Shown: positions 37,801-48,723, counted from the stretch's first letter. The stretch is 64,000 nucleotides of DNA from Metarhizium brunneum (GCF_013426205.1 NC_089426.1:2170001-2234000); one strand, 5' to 3'. Numbers and translations: made by a program. The notes: generated by a model from the letters alone, not told the origin.

Positions 37801-37830
37801 CACGAAGCCATCATTGGGATTGAACGACAT
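34807..37830 (-). CDS. VPS18: Vacuolar protein sorting protein 18 (Vps18/Pep3)
   Basis: Model complement(join(34807..34891,34946..37541,37611..37830)), 966 aa. Core subunit shared by the HOPS and CORVET tethering complexes, acting in fusion at endosomes and vacuole. The N-terminal half is a beta-propeller (Pep3/Vps18 region, for example FLDPTASHLLICT and LGQLRGVAIESVAWNPS); an alpha-solenoid clathrin-repeat region follows; the C-terminal RING starts at Cys865 (CYVCGLPLLS, then FPCQHSFHSDC). The last zinc-ligand pair, CILC at 939-942, is encoded by the final 85-nt exon, after which the protein ends DEPFISADDNPNEWAV. Reading through the last intron would stop at once (TAA) and lose that pair, which is why the third exon is included. 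It converges on the V-ATPase proteolipid gene 140 bases away. Confidence 0.95.
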
Positions 37831-38527
37831 GGTGGAGGTCTATAGCCGCATATCCGGTCGAATCTCTTGTATTCTATCGCATGCAAGAGCACAGAATAGA
37901 ACCAGGTCACTGCAGCAAGGTAAAAGATGGATGACGATGCGCGGGTGAAGCTCACAGGATCATGGAGGCGAGGTTCAGTGTGTCCTCGATGATGGTGGTT
38001 GGAGGAGCTCCCCACTACAACTTGACCTCCATCTCCACATTTGTACGCAGTATTTGGGCAGACGGATGGCACATGCCTGTTTGCCTGCCCTGGTCGTGAA
38101 AGCTCCAAGCATCAAATTGTCCATACCTTTTTATCAGCAAAATAGGTTGCCTAAAGGGAGATGATATTCATATCCAGTCAACTTGATTCGAAAGTGCGAT
38201 TGAGCAGCGATGCATCATTTTCTAGTTGTCTAGCCAAGTGCTCAAGCCCAAGCAACTTACCAGGGCCATGTCCACATCGTCAAATTCAGGCATTTGACAA
38301 GATCGTGCCTACAGAACATCGTGGGCCGCAGCTGAGTTCGAATTTCCCAACGCTCTTCCTAGAGAAATTCTTTCCCACTATCAATACTCTGGCCTCAATC
38401 CAAATACCTATCAACGTCAAAACGCCGTCGCGGGAACCGTGCCGCCCATCAAGTGGCTGCAATAATAATCAGGGTGCATCCTGCCATAGCTATGTGTCCT
38501 CCGAGTCTAGCAACACCCTCGATCTCT
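37831..38527. other. Intergenic region upstream of VPS18
   Basis: It runs from the VPS18 start to the stop of the LaeA-like gene, both on the minus strand. It should contain the VPS18 promoter and the methyltransferase 3' UTR. No gene seen. Confidence 0.6.
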
Positions 38528-39936
38528 TCAACCATCTATTTCGGATGTTGAGTCACTGCTTTCTCCATGTATCGTGCTCTCATCTGAGGAGCTGGTAGGA
38601 ACAGGAGACTCGTCCCTAGAGGGCTTTCTCGCCAAAACAGTGCGCATCTTGAGTACCATGGTCTTGCATGATTCCGAATCTTGCGCGCGACTAGCAATTT
38701 CCCGAGCCGTCTCACGGCACGCCGTCTTGACAACATCAGCGTCCCATCCCATCTGTTCTGTGAGCGTGCGTAGGGAGTACGCCTCGATTCCATCCAGCCA
38801 GCACATTAGCCAGAGTTTACCCACATTGTCCTCCTGTAGATTCATTCGGAGGATATGTTCAGAGACCCGTATATCGACAAAACCAGCCTCCGAGAAGTAT
38901 TGCTGGTCAAGGTGAAACATGCCTCGTTTTCGACCCGACTTTTCCGCCCCAATAAAGAGGTCGTCCATCATCTTAAAAACAGGCGACTCCGGAGAGAAAC
39001 CAGAAAAGAATTGGATAGATCCATCCTTGCCGTCGTAGTCTGTCACTTGAATCCACCCGCCGGGCTTCAGTGAATCAAATGCATCCTCATAAATGCATCT
39101 CCAGTCGCGAAAGGCTCCTTCCATGCCTCGCAGATGCACCAAGTCATAATGGTCTATAGGTCGGTCCCACTCTTCTGCATCTTCGATTTCGAAAAAGACG
39201 TTCATCGGGACTCCTTGGGTCTCCTGTATAGCAGATATGTCTGTTCCTACGACTTCGCAATCGGGGAACAGTTCGGCAAATCTGATGGCCCATTCTCCAG
39301 TTCCAGTTCCAACATCCAAGACGTGCGTGGGGTTGCCCAGGGGAGTGATTGTCAGTTCGCCGTCGAATGCATGCATGAGCACTTGGTGTTGTATGGTCAG
39401 GCGTAGCTGCTCGATCTCATCATTGGGCATAAAGTATTCTTTGCAGTAGCGACGGCCTCCGATTTCTCGATAGTCAAGCTCTCGTGCCCACAGAGACCGC
39501 GTGGATGCGGCCCTGAAATGTAAGTGTGCCTGTTAGCAGAGGGAGGAGGATGAAGAGAGAGGACGGCGGCTTACCTATCCGAGTGTGGTTGCCCATAAGA
39601 GCTGTGGACGATATATGCTGTCGTCGAGCTGGCACTGGGACGTCGATGATAATTTCTTCCCGGATACAATGATACTGCCTCACAACCATAACCTGGAGCG
39701 TCGTCTTCTACATCTGAGCCAATGTGATGGGAGCCGGACTGGTCATCATCCGCCGCAGAGCTGCTCACAACTGCCTGCCCCCCCTCGCTCGCAGCTCCAT
39801 CGCTCTGCGGTTGAGTCCCGTGAGATACCTCAGCTTCAGCAGCGTTATTGGTATCCCCAACAGGTACGTGAGAAGGATTGGCGGCGGCGGGGTTGGTAAA
39901 GGAGGGCGACCTCAGTACATGTTTTTGGTGGACCAT
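38528..39936 (-). CDS. LaeA-like SAM-dependent methyltransferase
   Basis: Model complement(join(38528..39512,39575..39936)), 448 aa, one 62-nt phase-2 intron. Residues 1-120 are a low-complexity Ser/Ala/Asp-rich extension. The class I methyltransferase core follows: REIGGRRYCKEYFMPNDE before the fold, motif I VLDVGTGTGEW at 185-195, acidic VVGTDIS, DLVHLRGMEG, and LKPGGWIQVTDYD. This arrangement is typical of the fungal LaeA/Llm group, nuclear or cytosolic regulators linked to secondary metabolism and development; most Llm paralogs have no known substrate. The C-terminal tail is acidic and Ser-rich. No biosynthetic core gene is adjacent, so a local cluster role is not supported. Confidence 0.9.
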
Positions 39937-41087
39937 TCTCTATCTTTCCTTGACTGTCAACAGATTGCGCAGGCCCCTACTATCTCGTGCCAGTGCCGAT
40001 GCCGGGCAAACGGCATGATACCGTAGACGGAGGCTCCCCAGGTGCTAGAGAGGCTTATTGCCGAGGGCTTGCACCTGGTCAGAAAGCGCAAGTTGCAGAC
40101 TGAGCTTGTGTGTGACAATACATGCAAGTTGCCGAGTCGTAATGCAGGGACCGTTGGCAAGTTTTCTGCAGCTGAGGCATGGATTCGCTGCAGGGGTTCT
40201 CCAACATTTATGTACGGAGTAAGGTGAGCAGGTATTTCAGAGCAACGTCGAATCGAGTCGGCCGATGTGACGGCGGAAAACAAACGGAAAACATGGATGA
40301 GCATCCATCCCCGACCAGTCGCAGAGGACGCCGAGGAGCTGGGGAGTTGGCCGGCTGGATTTGGAGGCTCGATGTCGCTTACAACTTTGACTTTTTGCGT
40401 TGGCTGGGTCTGAACTGGAATTGGCCCGAATTGGCGTGACTCGTCGGCGCTAGTCACGGACTTGGAGCAGCCTGTATGTGGCATCACTCGTGGGCGGAGC
40501 AGTGGCGGGTGTGACTGGAGGGAGTGAACAAATGAGTGATGCCAATGATTGATTGGCTGACGGCTGTTGCGATTGGCAGCCCAGCTTGGCAGGCTCTGGA
40601 AACAGGGTTCAGCATGCTATTAACATTGGGCTGTTTACGGAGTATTGAAGTATAATCCTCCTGGCCGAGTGCTGCCAATTTGGCTCAAGACATGAACTCC
40701 GTGTCCTGGCCCGATCGTCGATACCCGCAACTCTGGGGGCTGCGGCCGCTAATCATGTCCCGAGTTGTTGCAGCGCCCCATGACCATCAAGCGGTAAATC
40801 TCCGACCTTGAGAAAACGTTCCATTGATCGTGAACGGTGTTTAATGCGACAGCCCCGAAATACACAACCTGCAGTGTTTGGAGCTCGTATCTAATAAAAG
40901 AAGGAGAGAAAAGAAGGAAGAGCAATCGTGTTTCTATCCCAGTTTCGCATCGCCATGTTAAATCCGTATCCAACCCGAAAAAAAAACTTCGTCTCATCCA
41001 TGTCCATGATGTCGTGTCTTTGTCTTGACACCATTCGGCCGTCCACACTCTAGTCCTGTCTATAGAACACGGCATGTTGCAACATCT
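39937..41087. other. Intergenic region upstream of the methyltransferase gene
   Basis: It holds the methyltransferase promoter and the 3' UTR of the 4,6-dehydratase gene. Two TACGGAGTA copies lie at 40213-40221 and 40636-40644. No gene seen. Confidence 0.6.
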
Positions 41088-42665
41088 CTACACCTCTTTC
41101 TTGTCATTTGCCAGGCACTCATCTCCTGGTTGAACAGGGTCATCCTTCATTAGATGCTCGAAATCCGGTACGATTTCCCCTTCGCTGACCATTGGGAACG
41201 GCGTAAGCACATGGCTTATGTCTCCCCACCACGACTCTCCATACTTGATGTACCAGTCTACCGTTGTTTTCAAACCCTTTTCAAGGCTAGTGTTTTGACT
41301 CCATCCGAGCATGCGTAATTTGGTGCCATCTACCGCATATCTGCGGTCATTGAATGGTCTGTCGTGCGTATACTTGATCCATTTGCGAAACTGCTCTGAC
41401 GTTGAATGGTCTATGCCCATTGTGTCAAGCAGTTGAGAACAGAGATCTAAATTTGAGATTTCATCGGAAGAGCCCACATTGTAAATGTGACCAATGTGGC
41501 CCTTGTGTAGAATAGTGTCAAATGCATCTGCGGCGTCGCCAGCGTAAAGATATCGCCTTGTGGGACTGCCGTCACCATGCAATACGACGGGCCGTCCACG
41601 GTTTAGAAGGCAAGTGAACTTGGCTATGATTTCTGTCAAGACTTAGTAGATGTTCAGTTGAAGAGGGAAGATGCATGCAAACATTGTTTCCGACATTGAA
41701 CTTACTTTCGGGGTATTGGTGTGGTCCGTACACATTGTTGCTTCGGACGATTATCGTGGGCAGCTTGAAGCTCTTGTTGTAAGACTGAACCAGCATCTCA
41801 GCTGCTGCTTTGCTTGCCGCGTAAGGGTTTGTCGGCGACAGTATGCTCGACTCCACCAAGTCGTCGTCATCTTCCTTCACCTCACCATACACCTCGTCAG
41901 TAGAGACGTGGATGAAGCGCTTGATCTCGGCTTTCTTGGCACTCTCTAGCAACACGTGTGTCCCGTAGACGTTCGCATGGGTGAAACTGTACGAGTTGCC
42001 AAAGCTCAAATCCACGTGAGACTGCGCTGCAAAATGCAGAACCGTGTCAATTCGGTACCTCTCCATGCAGTCCAAGACCTCGCTTGGATTTGTGAGATCC
42101 CCATGATAAAATGTGAAGTTGCGTTTGTCGTCCAACACTCTGGTGTTGTTGAGAGACGAGCAATAGTCCAACTTATCAAATGAAACAACGTTGTACGCTT
42201 CTGGGTATGTAAGAGTCAAGTGCCGCACAACCCAAGACGCTCTGCGGGAAGAGTCAATTCATTTATCGACGAACGGCCGTGTTGCCTACTCACATGAAGC
42301 CTGCGCCTCCAGTTACCATGATATTTTTGACATCTGGCCGAGGTTCAAAATTCGTCGTGCCCTTGAGTATTGGTGCCTGTTTCCATACGTCAAGGTCTTG
42401 CAAGTAGCTGTGTGTGCCGTTGACCGCATTGCCTGCGAAATATCACTGTCAGCAGCTCCCAGATACGCATGCGCATCGTGTCGAAAGCACCGCACTCACT
42501 ACTCCCTACCCCGTCTGAAACTACGGGTGCAGAAATTTCGGGCGGCAAAGACAAGGACGGCGATGACGATGCCGATGCCGATGACGATGACGATGCCGCT
42601 TTCGTTTGTCTTCGTGGGCCGCTGGACACGCCCAGCTGCAGGCTCTTCCAGAGCCGTCGTGTCAT
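41088..42665 (-). CDS. Nucleotide-sugar (dTDP/UDP-glucose) 4,6-dehydratase
   Basis: Model complement(join(41088..41632,41706..42241,42294..42432,42500..42665)), 461 aa. Extended short-chain dehydrogenase that converts nucleotide-glucose to the 4-keto-6-deoxy sugar, the first step toward rhamnose. Glycine motif VTGGAGFIAS at 95-104 (completed across an intron), LHFAAQSHVD, catalytic STDEVYGE with Asp217-Glu218, YAASK with Tyr242 and Lys246, and RSNNVYGPHQYPEK across intron 3. In fungi this enzyme supplies UDP- or dTDP-rhamnose or related 6-deoxysugars for the wall or glycans. The Ser/Ala-rich first 55 residues are encoded partly by a GATGAC/GATGCC tandem run (42562-42597); most bacterial homologues lack such an extension. 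The following partner reductase is not in the window. Confidence 0.92.
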
Positions 42666-43367
42666 GACGGAAGGTGCAGCTGACCTCAGTTGCTCACAGC
42701 TGCGTCACCATACATGACAAGCGCCCGATTGGACGGGAGAGGAGGTGCAGAGGCTCAGATTGCGAATTGCCAGTTCAAAAAGTCTGTACCAGCAGGCCTG
42801 CCCAGACGATTGAGTGAATGTACGATGTTCTGGAAAAATTGATGCGTGCGATGCGGCTGGATGTAATCAAAACTGGGCAAAAACCAGTGACAACCGCTGG
42901 CATGGTGGCGCGCTATTATTGCATGGCGGAAGCCGTGCCGCCACAAGAGGGTGGTACATTCGGAAACTTGGCAAACTTGGGAACAAACTCAGCTGGTATG
43001 GCCAGGTGTAAAAACGTGGAGCATTAATTTTGGAACTATAAATTGTCGCCCTGGCGGGCTGGTGGATGGCTGGTGGGTCTGGCCTCCTGTAGATCTCGGC
43101 GCAATTTGCAGCGGGCCGCCGTCTCGTCGGATCAATTGATGTCAATTTGTCCTTCGTATTCTATCCAGAACCATGCAGCCCGCGTATTCACGTCACGGCT
43201 TACCTTCGTTGCCGCTGCGAGCAATTGATTATTTGCATCATTACAACCGGCCCGTGGTTGTATTTCTACTATGAGTCAGCTCTTCTCGCACAACATGACA
43301 GGTCACACCATCACGGCTTGTCTCGGTATTGAGTGGCTTGAAAATGCCATGACTAAAGATATATCCA
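42666..43367. other. Intergenic region upstream of the 4,6-dehydratase gene
   Basis: Probable promoter of the dehydratase gene and 3' UTR of RPF1. No supported gene. Confidence 0.6.
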
Positions 43368-44612
43368 TTACAGGTTGAACCGCTTGCGATCCTTCTCCAT
43401 CTTGGCTTTCCACTCCCATTGGGTTGCATCCTCGCCCTCACTGCCCGCCCGTCCAATGCCCTTATCAACTCTCCTCAGCTTCAGCGTAAATCGCGGGCCA
43501 AGTTCCTGCAAGCCTGCGCGGATCCCCTCTACGCCCTTCATCTCCTTTCCATCAGCACCTGCAATGCTTTTTTCCGTAGCCCGTTTCTCGCGGAAAACAT
43601 ATCGATGTCGGCGAACAAAAATGTAGTCTCGCTGGTTGTGGAGAGTGACCACCTGGCGACCCTGGAATTCAGGCCGTGGGGGGAAGAGTGTCTGAAACAG
43701 CTTGGCTGTGAGAAGGCCCAGCGGCGTCTTGAAATTGTTGAGAAGCAGTTCGGGGTAGTGGTTGGTAGGGTTTCCGTGGCCAGGGAGTTTTCTGCCTTCG
43801 ATCCAATTTGATATTGAGAAATGAAACGTTGGCCCAGACGGCAGATGGACGACCGACAACCCAGTGGGTTTCTTCAAATCCTCCTTCACAAGAAGAACAG
43901 TAGTGTAGTCCCTGTTTGTTGCGAACTTGCAAATTTCTCGTAGCGAATACTTGTGCCCATAGCGATGTGAGGATCGGGGGATATATGTGCTATTTGGGAA
44001 CAGGGTGCCTAGAAGCTGCGCTTCGTAGTGAATAGTAGAGTTGAGAGAGGTTGTGACCAGGACTTTGGGGTCCGGTGCAGGAATATCGCTGAATAAAGAC
44101 GGGAACTTGAGCGCCAGGGACGACGGTGTCAAGTCGAGGTTTGTGCTTGTGGTTGACGGCGCTACGCTATTATCTCGTTTCGCCCGTTTCTCTCGTTGCT
44201 TCTCCAACGCAGCCTGTCTCGCTTCGTCATCTTCATCGTCATCCGAATCCAACATGCTGTCGTTGTCCTCCTCATCATCATCATCCTTCATTTCCGCGTC
44301 GAGGGCCGCCCGTTCCTCAGCTTCAGCTTCCTCCATTTGCCTCCGCCTCAACTTTTCCAAGTCAACCTGAGCGCCCAGACTGTCGTCATTGCCTTCGTCC
44401 CATACTCGCTTTTGATCCAATGTGAGAGTCTTGTTCTTGGCCAATCGGGCAGTCTTGAGTTCTGGCTCTCTGTTCTCTTCCTTTCTCCGACGGTGTCGAG
44501 CTTCTCTTCGCTCTTTTCCAGACGCCTTTTTGTGCTGGATGAAAAGTTCTTGGCGTTTTAATTTATTGGCCGCTTTCAGCGCCTGCACAGGGGGCTTAGT
44601 GAAACCCATCAT
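43368..44612 (-). CDS. RPF1: Ribosome production factor 1 (Rpf1), Brix-domain protein
   Basis: Single exon, 414 aa. A basic and acidic coiled N-terminus (KERREARHRRRKEEN; DDDDEEDNDSMLDSDDDEDD) precedes the Brix domain, residues about 183-385. Typical strings are KVLVTTSLNST, FPNSTYIPRSSHRYG, FHFSISNW, NNFKTPLGLLTAKLFQTLFP and GRQVVTLHNQRDYIFVRRHR; the tail is ELGPRFTLKLRRVDKG. Rpf1 acts in the nucleolus in maturation of 27S pre-rRNA and assembly of the 60S subunit. Imp4 and Brx1 are the nearest alternatives, but the NSTYIPR/FVRRHRY pattern and length favour Rpf1. The protein opens Met-Met, so the start could be one codon later. It is divergent with NOC3 across 293 bases. Confidence 0.93.
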   Translation of the reverse strand: MMGFTKPPVQALKAANKLKRQELFIQHKKASGKERREARHRRRKEENREPELKTARLAKNKTLTLDQKRVWDEGNDDSLGAQVDLEKLRRRQMEEAEAEERAALDAEMKDDDDEEDNDSMLDSDDDEDDEARQAALEKQREKRAKRDNSVAPSTTSTNLDLTPSSLALKFPSLFSDIPAPDPKVLVTTSLNSTIHYEAQLLGTLFPNSTYIPRSSHRYGHKYSLREICKFATNRDYTTVLLVKEDLKKPTGLSVVHLPSGPTFHFSISNWIEGRKLPGHGNPTNHYPELLLNNFKTPLGLLTAKLFQTLFPPRPEFQGRQVVTLHNQRDYIFVRRHRYVFREKRATEKSIAGADGKEMKGVEGIRAGLQELGPRFTLKLRRVDKGIGRAGSEGEDATQWEWKAKMEKDRKRFNL

Positions 44613-44905
44613 GCAAGTTGAATTAATTGCGCCGGCGGTATAAATTGTAGACTAATAATCAAGTGAGTAAATAGCTGGGCTGGAAATTTTGGCTTAGAGG
44701 GGCATAGATGGATAGAGAAAAATCCGGCAGAAAAACTCCAAAAATTTTGGCGGTGAGGGCCAACCGCCGCATCTGATTGGAGCTGCCAGCCTTCTGGGCC
44801 GCATAGCTCTCACAAGAACTTGATCGCGCCAGCATAAACATATTGCTAAAAAAAAAAAACTTGCTTGCATCTATCGCTGCCTTGCACACGACAATTTCAA
44901 ACAAG
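44613..44905. promoter_or_regulatory. Shared divergent promoter of RPF1 and NOC3
   Basis: Only 293 bases separate the two start codons. AAAAATTTT at 44740-44748 matches the core of RRPE, the rRNA-processing element known from yeast ribosome-biogenesis promoters; a weaker GAAATTTT lies at 44683-44690. I see no clear PAC (GATGAG-type) partner. An A-run at 44850-44860 lies close to the NOC3 start. The regulatory role is inferred. Confidence 0.55.
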
Positions 44906-46903
44906 ATGGTCGCCAATGGTAATAAGAAAAGAAAAATAACTCATAATTCCTCAGACGATGAATCACACGCTCCAACAACGTCGAAACGAGCGCAGAAGGA
45001 CTTCTTCAAGCACGCTTCCAATTGGAATCTCGAGCAAGACTACGAGTCTCGACCACGAAAGGGGAAGAAGAATGAAAAGGAAAATACCAAACTCCCCATA
45101 AAGTCGCAAGATGGTCGATTAGAACTTCTTAAGGGCCTTGACCCGGACGACGATGCGGCTTCCATCGAGAGCGATACCGAGTGGCTTGAGGGCCGTGATG
45201 GTGGAGTTGAATCGGAGGACGAAGAAGTGGTGGAGGAGATTAAGGCAGCAGAAGTTCCAGAGGCCCAGCGAATTCTGGAAGCACAGGAGGAATTAGCCAA
45301 AGCCGCCATGGCGCTCAATGAAAACCCTGAAGAAAACATCGGCAACTTGAAGACGCTCGCCCAGATCGGCCGGTCGAAAATCCCCACCATCCGCATGTTG
45401 GCGCTCATGACGCAAATGACGGTATACAAGGACATTATTCCGGGATACAGAATACGACCTCAATCCGAAGATGCACCCAAAGAGAAGCTGTCAAAGGAGG
45501 TCCGCAACACACGGCAGTTCGAACAGTCCCTCGTAGCTGGCTACCAAGCGTACATCAAAGAACTCGCCCGCTGCGCCAGATCAGAAACAACCCCCGTCCG
45601 CAGCGGACAGAGCCTCTCCAATGTCGCCGTCACATGTGCATGTACCCTCATCACATCCGTACCACACTTCAACTTCCGCTCCGACATCCTGCGAATTCTC
45701 GTCGGCAAACTCAGCCGAAGGAAAATCGACAAGGACGCCGCCAAGATCATCCAAGCCCTTGAAACCCTCTTCCGTGACGACGAAGAAGGCCGCCCCTCTC
45801 TCGAAGCCGTCTCTCTCATCACGAAAATGATGAAGGCCAAGGAATTTGCCGTCCACGAAAGCGTACTTAACCTCTTCCTCAGTCTTCGTTTGCTCTCTGA
45901 ATTCTCTGGCAAGGCGTCCCAAGACACCGTGGAGCAACAGCGGGCACCAAAGACCAAAAAGAAGCGCGAATTCCGGACCAAGAGGGAAAGAAAGGCAATG
46001 AAGGAGCAAAAGTCGTTGGATAAGGACATGTCTCTGGCCGATGCGCTCGTCAGCCACGAGGAACGAGAACGAATGCAGTCCGAGACGTTGAAGCTTGTCT
46101 TTGCCACATACTTCCGCATCTTAAAGCAGCGGTCACCGCATCTGATGGGCGCGGTGCTGGAAGGACTCGCTAAATACTCCCACCTGATTAATCAAGACTT
46201 CTTTGGCGACTTGTTAGAGGCGCTGAAGGATCTCATCCGCCACAGTGACGAAGACGCCGAGCAGGGTCCCGCGGATGAGGAAGCCGCCGAAAAGGAAGAT
46301 GATGAAGAGTCGGTACGGAATCTCACCCGCGAGGCCCTCCTGTGCACCGTCACCGCATACGCCCTGCTAGCGGGCCAGGATGCCCATAACTCACGAAACG
46401 ACCTACATCTTGACTTGTCATACTTCACAACACACTTGTTCCGCTCTCTGCTCTCTCTTTCTCTTCAATCTGATCTCGAAAACACCCGTCTGTCCACGTC
46501 CTCTGCCACGTCCAAGATCAACGTCCAAACCACCACAGTGCTCCTTCTTCGCTCGCTGACGGGCATCCTGCTCCCTAATTATAACATCCGTCAAGTTCCT
46601 CCTTTGCGCCTCGCCGCCTTCACGAAACAGCTTATGACTACCGCACTACAACTTCCGGAGAAATCATCCCAGGCAATCCTCGCCTTACTTAATGATGTCG
46701 CACACACACATAGCAAGAAAATTAACAGCTTGTGGAACACCGAGGAGCGGAAGGGCAATGGTCAATATAATGCGATGAGCGATTCTGTGGAGGGAAGCAA
46801 CCCGTTTGCAACTACTGTGTGGGAGGGAGAGTTGCTAAGAAAGCATTTCTCGCCAAAGGTCAGAGAAGGCGTCAAGATGTTGGAAAAGGGCATGTCGGGA
46901 TAA
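44906..46903 (+). CDS. NOC3: Nucleolar complex-associated protein 3 (Noc3)
   Basis: Single exon, 665 aa. The start at 44906 (MVANGNKKRKITHNSSDDE) is chosen because the basic nuclear-signal-like stretch follows at once; an in-frame ATG 21 codons upstream would overlap the likely 5' UTR. After an acidic region comes the Noc3 N-terminal domain (NPEENIGNLKTLAQIGRSK, then KDIIPGYRIRP), then helical repeats and the CBF/Mak21-type region (ETLKLVFATYFRIL, LLRSLTGILLPNYNIRQVPP). It ends FSPKVREGVKMLEKG. Noc3 pairs with Noc2 in export and maturation of pre-60S particles and also associates with replication origins in yeast. Confidence 0.94.
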   Translation: MVANGNKKRKITHNSSDDESHAPTTSKRAQKDFFKHASNWNLEQDYESRPRKGKKNEKENTKLPIKSQDGRLELLKGLDPDDDAASIESDTEWLEGRDGGVESEDEEVVEEIKAAEVPEAQRILEAQEELAKAAMALNENPEENIGNLKTLAQIGRSKIPTIRMLALMTQMTVYKDIIPGYRIRPQSEDAPKEKLSKEVRNTRQFEQSLVAGYQAYIKELARCARSETTPVRSGQSLSNVAVTCACTLITSVPHFNFRSDILRILVGKLSRRKIDKDAAKIIQALETLFRDDEEGRPSLEAVSLITKMMKAKEFAVHESVLNLFLSLRLLSEFSGKASQDTVEQQRAPKTKKKREFRTKRERKAMKEQKSLDKDMSLADALVSHEERERMQSETLKLVFATYFRILKQRSPHLMGAVLEGLAKYSHLINQDFFGDLLEALKDLIRHSDEDAEQGPADEEAAEKEDDEESVRNLTREALLCTVTAYALLAGQDAHNSRNDLHLDLSYFTTHLFRSLLSLSLQSDLENTRLSTSSATSKINVQTTTVLLLRSLTGILLPNYNIRQVPPLRLAAFTKQLMTTALQLPEKSSQAILALLNDVAHTHSKKINSLWNTEERKGNGQYNAMSDSVEGSNPFATTVWEGELLRKHFSPKVREGVKMLEKGMSG

Positions 46904-47265
46904 ATACGGTCAAATTTTTAGACTATTCTTTGCATAGCGATTGTCTAAACCTGTCATAAACTCCTCCAAGAGTCTAGTGAAATTAGACACGAAGATACTG
47001 ATGCTTCTTTTTGCAATTCATAACGTTCATAACGTCCCAAGACGCAATCATATTCCCCTTCATCGTTCCTGCATATTATCTTCCAGTGCTGGCTGGCATG
47101 TACCACATCAGGTAACACCCAACCATGCAGTCAGACCAAAAAGTCTTGTGCCTCAAAAGCATTTACACTATTAGTAAACGAAGTCACCATTCGATGTCGG
47201 AATTCGATGTCGGAATCCTCCAGTTGTAGATGCCCTGCAAATGTGTACCGCCGGCATGTTCTCGA
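46904..47265. other. Convergent intergenic region after NOC3
   Basis: It contains the NOC3 3' UTR and the 3' end of the neighbouring minus-strand gene. A direct repeat, ATTCGATGTCGGA, occurs twice at 47190-47215. An in-phase 3' intron of the neighbouring gene could extend that protein into this region. Confidence 0.5.
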
Positions 47266-48723
47266 TTACCCAGACTTCGGTGGCTGGTGTGCCCATTTGG
47301 AGGCTGAAAGACCTTGCATTGGCTGTGGTTGGCGGCTGCCCAAGTTTGGGGCTCCAGCCTGCGTTCCATTCATTGCCATAGTTGAATCAGAGAATGCGTT
47401 AGGCATTGGATAGTGAACTGGGACCCAAACTGTATAAGTCACAGGAAGTGCAGGGGTTACTTTTTCGGTAGCTGGCCAGTGTCCGTATGGCGTACCGTCA
47501 GAGGATGAACTGAACTGACCGGTAAAGGGCAATTTTTCTCCCTGATGCTGATCGTTATCTGTAACTTCAATTTCTTTCGGTGAAAGACTTCCTATACCAC
47601 CGTTGGCAGACTCTGCCTTAGACGGTGCAAAAGCAGGCGCCTTTGGACAGAGTTGCTTGCTCTTGGTTGTAAGTAGGTCGGCATTTGCATTGATGAAGAC
47701 AGGTTGGTCCGCCTTCATTGGTTGATGATGCTGCGAGGTCGCAGTGGTTTCCTCGAAACCATCTTTTTCTTCTTGTTTAGCATCGTTATGAGTCGCAGTG
47801 TCGCTAATCTTGACACACGACTGCTTGTCTTGGCTCAAGTGTTCAGACATCTCTTTTTTGGCTAGTAACTCCAAAAATCTATCCATGATGTTTCCTGGAT
47901 CATCCCCTGTCGAGCTTTTCTCCTTGAAGGAGAAAGAGCTGAGTAGTTCGGCAAGCTGGTCGGCCTCCTGCTCATCGGCAGGTTTCTGAGGACTGTCCGC
48001 CGGGCTGGTATGGTTGTCTCCGGGCCCTTGAACTAGGCTCTCGGGTGTCAGCGGCGTACTAGCACTGGCTGATGTTGGTGATCTGGGGCCAGTAAAATTC
48101 ACAGTCGTTTCTGGAGTCGGTGGAAGCTTAACTGTGGGCTTAGGAGTCGCTGCTGATGATCTGGGGCTGGTCAAATCTGCAGTCGTTTCGGAAGCCGGTA
48201 GAAGCTTAACTATGGGCTTAGGAGTTGCTGTTGATGATCGAGGGCTGGTCAAATCTGCAGTCGTTTCGGAAGTCGGTGGGAGCCTGTTTATGGGCTCAGG
48301 AGTCGCAGCTGGCGTCGGGGCTAGGTCATTTCGATTAAGAAAGTCGAACACGGCTTTCCCGATTATAGCATCTTCAGCCCTTAGTTGTCCAATTTGCCAA
48401 CCTTTATCTAGGACATCGTTACTATAGTGCCTTTGAGAGGGCTGAACAAATCCGGCAGCAGCATATTGTCTATTTTTCTCTGCGTATTGGTTATGCTAAG
48501 AAAGACAAGTTAGGATAATTTGCCAGCTACACATACCTGCGACAAGCTGCTGTCGCGTGTGCCAGGTACGATCGCGATGTATTTCGGAGCTGTCCGCAAT
48601 GTCAATGGCTTCCACTCGTGCTTTGGATTTTCTATCTCTCTTCTCGCTGAACTGCCCTGATTTAAAGCTTTGGGCAAGTGCGATGGCATCCGCTAGTTTC
48701 TGCGGATCGTTGAAGGCGGCCAT
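47266..48723 (-). CDS. Unknown Ser/Thr/Pro-rich protein with internal 26-residue repeats
   Basis: Model complement(join(47266..48479,48537..48723)), 466 aa. The function is not recognised. The first 110 residues look structured (DPQKLADAIALAQSFKSGQF, RHYSNDVLDKGWQIGQLR, IGKAVFDFLNR). A disordered region then carries about three copies of a 26-residue unit built on ETTADLTSPRSSTATPKP. The remainder is low in complexity and Gln/Pro-rich near the end. The start is the ATG of MAAFNDPQ; an in-frame ATG 60 codons upstream is less likely. The intron acceptor was chosen by phase (GCAG before AGAAAAAT). A GT-AG pair at the 3' end (GTAATC to TTGCAG) could replace the last codon and add residues, so the C-terminus is uncertain. 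Confidence 0.7.
48060..48300 (-). repeat. 78-bp intragenic tandem repeat
   Basis: About three units encode the repeated pattern ETTADLTSPRSS-x-ATPKP in the unknown protein. Two units are nearly identical at DNA level and the third has diverged. Confidence 0.85.

Noticed and set aside
45541..46119. Minus-strand frame of 192 codons opposite NOC3
   Set aside because: Antisense to a conserved exon; Arg/Ser-rich composition is what codon complement predicts.
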